A stretch of 64,000 bases of DNA from Pseudomonadales bacterium (lineage in GTDB: Bacteria; Pseudomonadota; Gammaproteobacteria; Pseudomonadales; UBA5518). A program made the position numbers and the translations under genes. A model generated the notes under the pieces. It worked only from the letters and a program-made list of their open reading frames with translations, was not told where the DNA came from and did no database searches. Shown one piece after another: positions 60,001 to 63,000 of this stretch. Every line of letters begins with the position of its first letter. The first letter of the stretch is position 1. The DNA is taken from positions 682,001 to 746,000 of the forward strand of contig JACKOP010000001.1 in assembly GCA_024234165.1 (NCBI GenBank), read 5' to 3'.

Positions 60001-63000
60001 GTCTTTCCACTGCCCGCTCGCGGCAACCGCTCCGCGGTTCACGACGTCGAAGCTCACCTCGATCGTGGCGCCTGCGGCCGCCGTCGGCGGCACCGTGATC
60101 GATTCGATCTGCAGGTCGGGGCGCGGGTTGGCCGACAGCACCATCGTGCGGTCGTCGGCAAGGAAGTTGTTCGACGCCGCGTCCCCGTATTCGTACAGCC
60201 CGCGGTTGCTGTTGGTCGTGACCTCGACCTGCCACACGTCCGAGAGCATCGGCACCGTGAAGCGTTCGGTGCGGGTGTAGGACAGTCCGGCACCGAGGCC
60301 AGCGGTGTAGGTGAACGAGCCGAGCGTGATCGAGCGCATGCTCGGATCACCGACCTTGCGCAGCACCACGGTGTCGGTCCACGCGCCCTCGGTCGCGGCA
60401 TCACCCTCGTTCGCGACCGTCCAGGTGATCTCGATCGGGCGCCCCTCGAAGCCCTCCTCCGGCGCCACGATGCCGGTGACCACCAGGTCCGCGCTCGGCG
60501 CGAGCTCGATGTGGGTCTGCCCTGCGAACGTCGTGTTGTCGTTGGTGTGGATGAACTCGAACGGCCCGCCGGTGGACACGAAGACGTAGTAATCCCCGGT
60601 GAACCCGTCCGGCAGGTCGAGCTGCACGCTGCGGTCGTAGCCGCTGCCTGCCGAGAGCGCGCCCAGGTGATCGAAGGACCAGGTGCGGACCACGCCGCTG
60701 CCGTCCGCATTCGTTGCCAGACTCACCCGGTCGGACCACGACAGGCTGTCGGTGCGTGCGATGCCGACGTTGTCCACTCGCCAGCTCACCGCGAGCTGGT
60801 CACCCGAGCGCGCGCTCGCGGCCGCCGACGCCGACGTGACCTGCAGGTTCGCGTAGCCGTAGGGCATCACGTCGAAGACGTTGGGTGCCTGGGCAGCGTT
60901 GTTCGCCTCGAGCCCGTTCTCGAACACGACGCCGTCGGCGTCGCTGCGCACGAACAGCGTGTAGCGACCGGTGAAACCGGCCGGCAGGATCAGACGTTCG
61001 CTGCGCGTGTAGCTCGCGCCGAGCGCAAGGAAGCCGTCGTGCTCGAAGCGCGCGAGCACGATGTCGTCGCCGTCGCCGGGAATGCCGTTGCGCGAGGCGA
61101 CGATGGTATCGGTCCACGACCCGGTCAGACCCGGTCCGGTGCCCTCGTTGGTCACCGTCCAGCCGATCGTGACGTAGGCGGGATCGGCGATCGTCTGCGT
61201 CGGTGCGCTGACGTCGGAGACCACCAGATCCGCGTACGGCGTCAGTGCGACGGTGATTGCGGTCAGGTCCTCGTTGTTGTTCTCCGCACCGGTTTCGCGC
61301 ACCGTGCTGGTGGCGTCGGTACGCACGATGATCTTCCAGTCGCCGCTCAGCTCGATCGGCAGCGTCACCTCGAGCGCGCCGTCGTAGCCTTCGCCCGCCG
61401 CGAGCGGTCCGGCGTGCGCCACCTCACCCAGCAGCCGGTCACCGCCGCCGATCACGCCGTCCTGCGACAGATAGACCCGATCGACCCAGGTACCGGGGGC
61501 CGGACGCGAACCGACGTTCTCGACCCGCCAACCGACGGTGATCGTGTCGGCCGAGCTCGCGGACTCCGGCACCGTCACCGCGGTGACGTCGAGGTCCGGG
61601 TGGCCGAGGAAGAACGCATCCGAGGCACCCGTGTTGTTCGCCTCGCTGCCGTGCTCGTAGACCTGCGTGGCCGCGTCGGTGACGACGACGACACGATAGT
61701 CGCCATCGGCCCAGTCGGGCAGCGCGACCAGCGCGCTCGCCTCGTAGCTCGCACCGGCGAGCACCTGGCGGCCCTGGGCGACGGTGGCGAGCAGGTACGC
61801 ACCCTGGGTGGTGCCGTCGGTCGACAGATAGACCCGGTCGACCCAGTTGCCGCTCACCGCTGCTTCGCCCAGGTTCGCCACCGTCCACGTGAGCTCGATC
61901 TGCTCGCCGGTCGACGCCGCGTCAACGGGTACCTCGATCGACTGCACCGCCAGATCCGGCGACGGTGCGCCCGCAATCACGGTCGGCGTCAACGTGGCCG
62001 TGGTGTTGTTGTTCTCGAACGCCCCCTCGTAGACCTGCAAGCCCGCGTCGGCACGCACCAGCAAGTACATGCTGCCCGTGATCCCGTACGGCAGCGCAAG
62101 GTTCGCCGACGCCGTGTACGTCTCGTTCGGCAGGATCACCCCACTGTGCACGACCTGCCCGAGCAGCACGTCGCTCGCATCGAACACGGTGTCGCTCGAC
62201 AGGTAGACGCTGTCGGTCCACTGCCCGACGTCGGTCACCGAGTCGCCGAGGTTGCGCACGCGCCACACCAGCGCCGCATTGGCGCCTTCCGACGCTGTCG
62301 CCGGACCCACCGCCACCTCGACCTGCAGGTCCGCGTACGGGGCATCGAGCGCGATCGTGCGCGCCGGCAACCAGGTGTTGTCGGCGCGCGTGTCGGGCTC
62401 GAGCACCTCGCCGAGCGCGTCGCTGATCACGCTGAGGTAGAACGTGCCCTGCAGCTTCAACGGTACCGTGACCGTGTGTGCGGCGTCGTAGCTCGCACCG
62501 GCCGCAAGCGCGCCACTGCGCGCCACCGTCGCGAGCACGATGTCGTCGGCGTTGCCGATCACGTTGTCGCGGCTCAGTACGATGCGATCCGACCACGCCG
62601 ACTGCGCGGTAGCGACCGTGCCGTTGTTCTTCACCGTCCACGCGAGCTCGATGACATCACCACCGCGCGCCGCCGTCGGCGCCGTCAGCGCACTGACCGT
62701 CAAGTCCGGATAATCGACCGCCTCCGCCTGGCGCGTGATCAGCGCCTGGTTGTTGCCCTCGGCGTTGAAGCCATCGGCCACTTCGCGCACGTCGTTGCGC
62801 GTGTCGGTGCTGACCGTGATCTCGAGCTCACCCGCCCCGCGCAGTCCTGCCGGCAGCGTGAACACGAACTGGCGCGCACGCGCTTCACCCGCCGCCGGCA
62901 CGCCCGCCCCGCCCACCGCAGGGTCGAACTGCAACTGGTTGTCGAGCAGCATCTCGCCGGTGCTCGCGTTGCGCACCTGGATGCGGTCGTACCAGCCGCC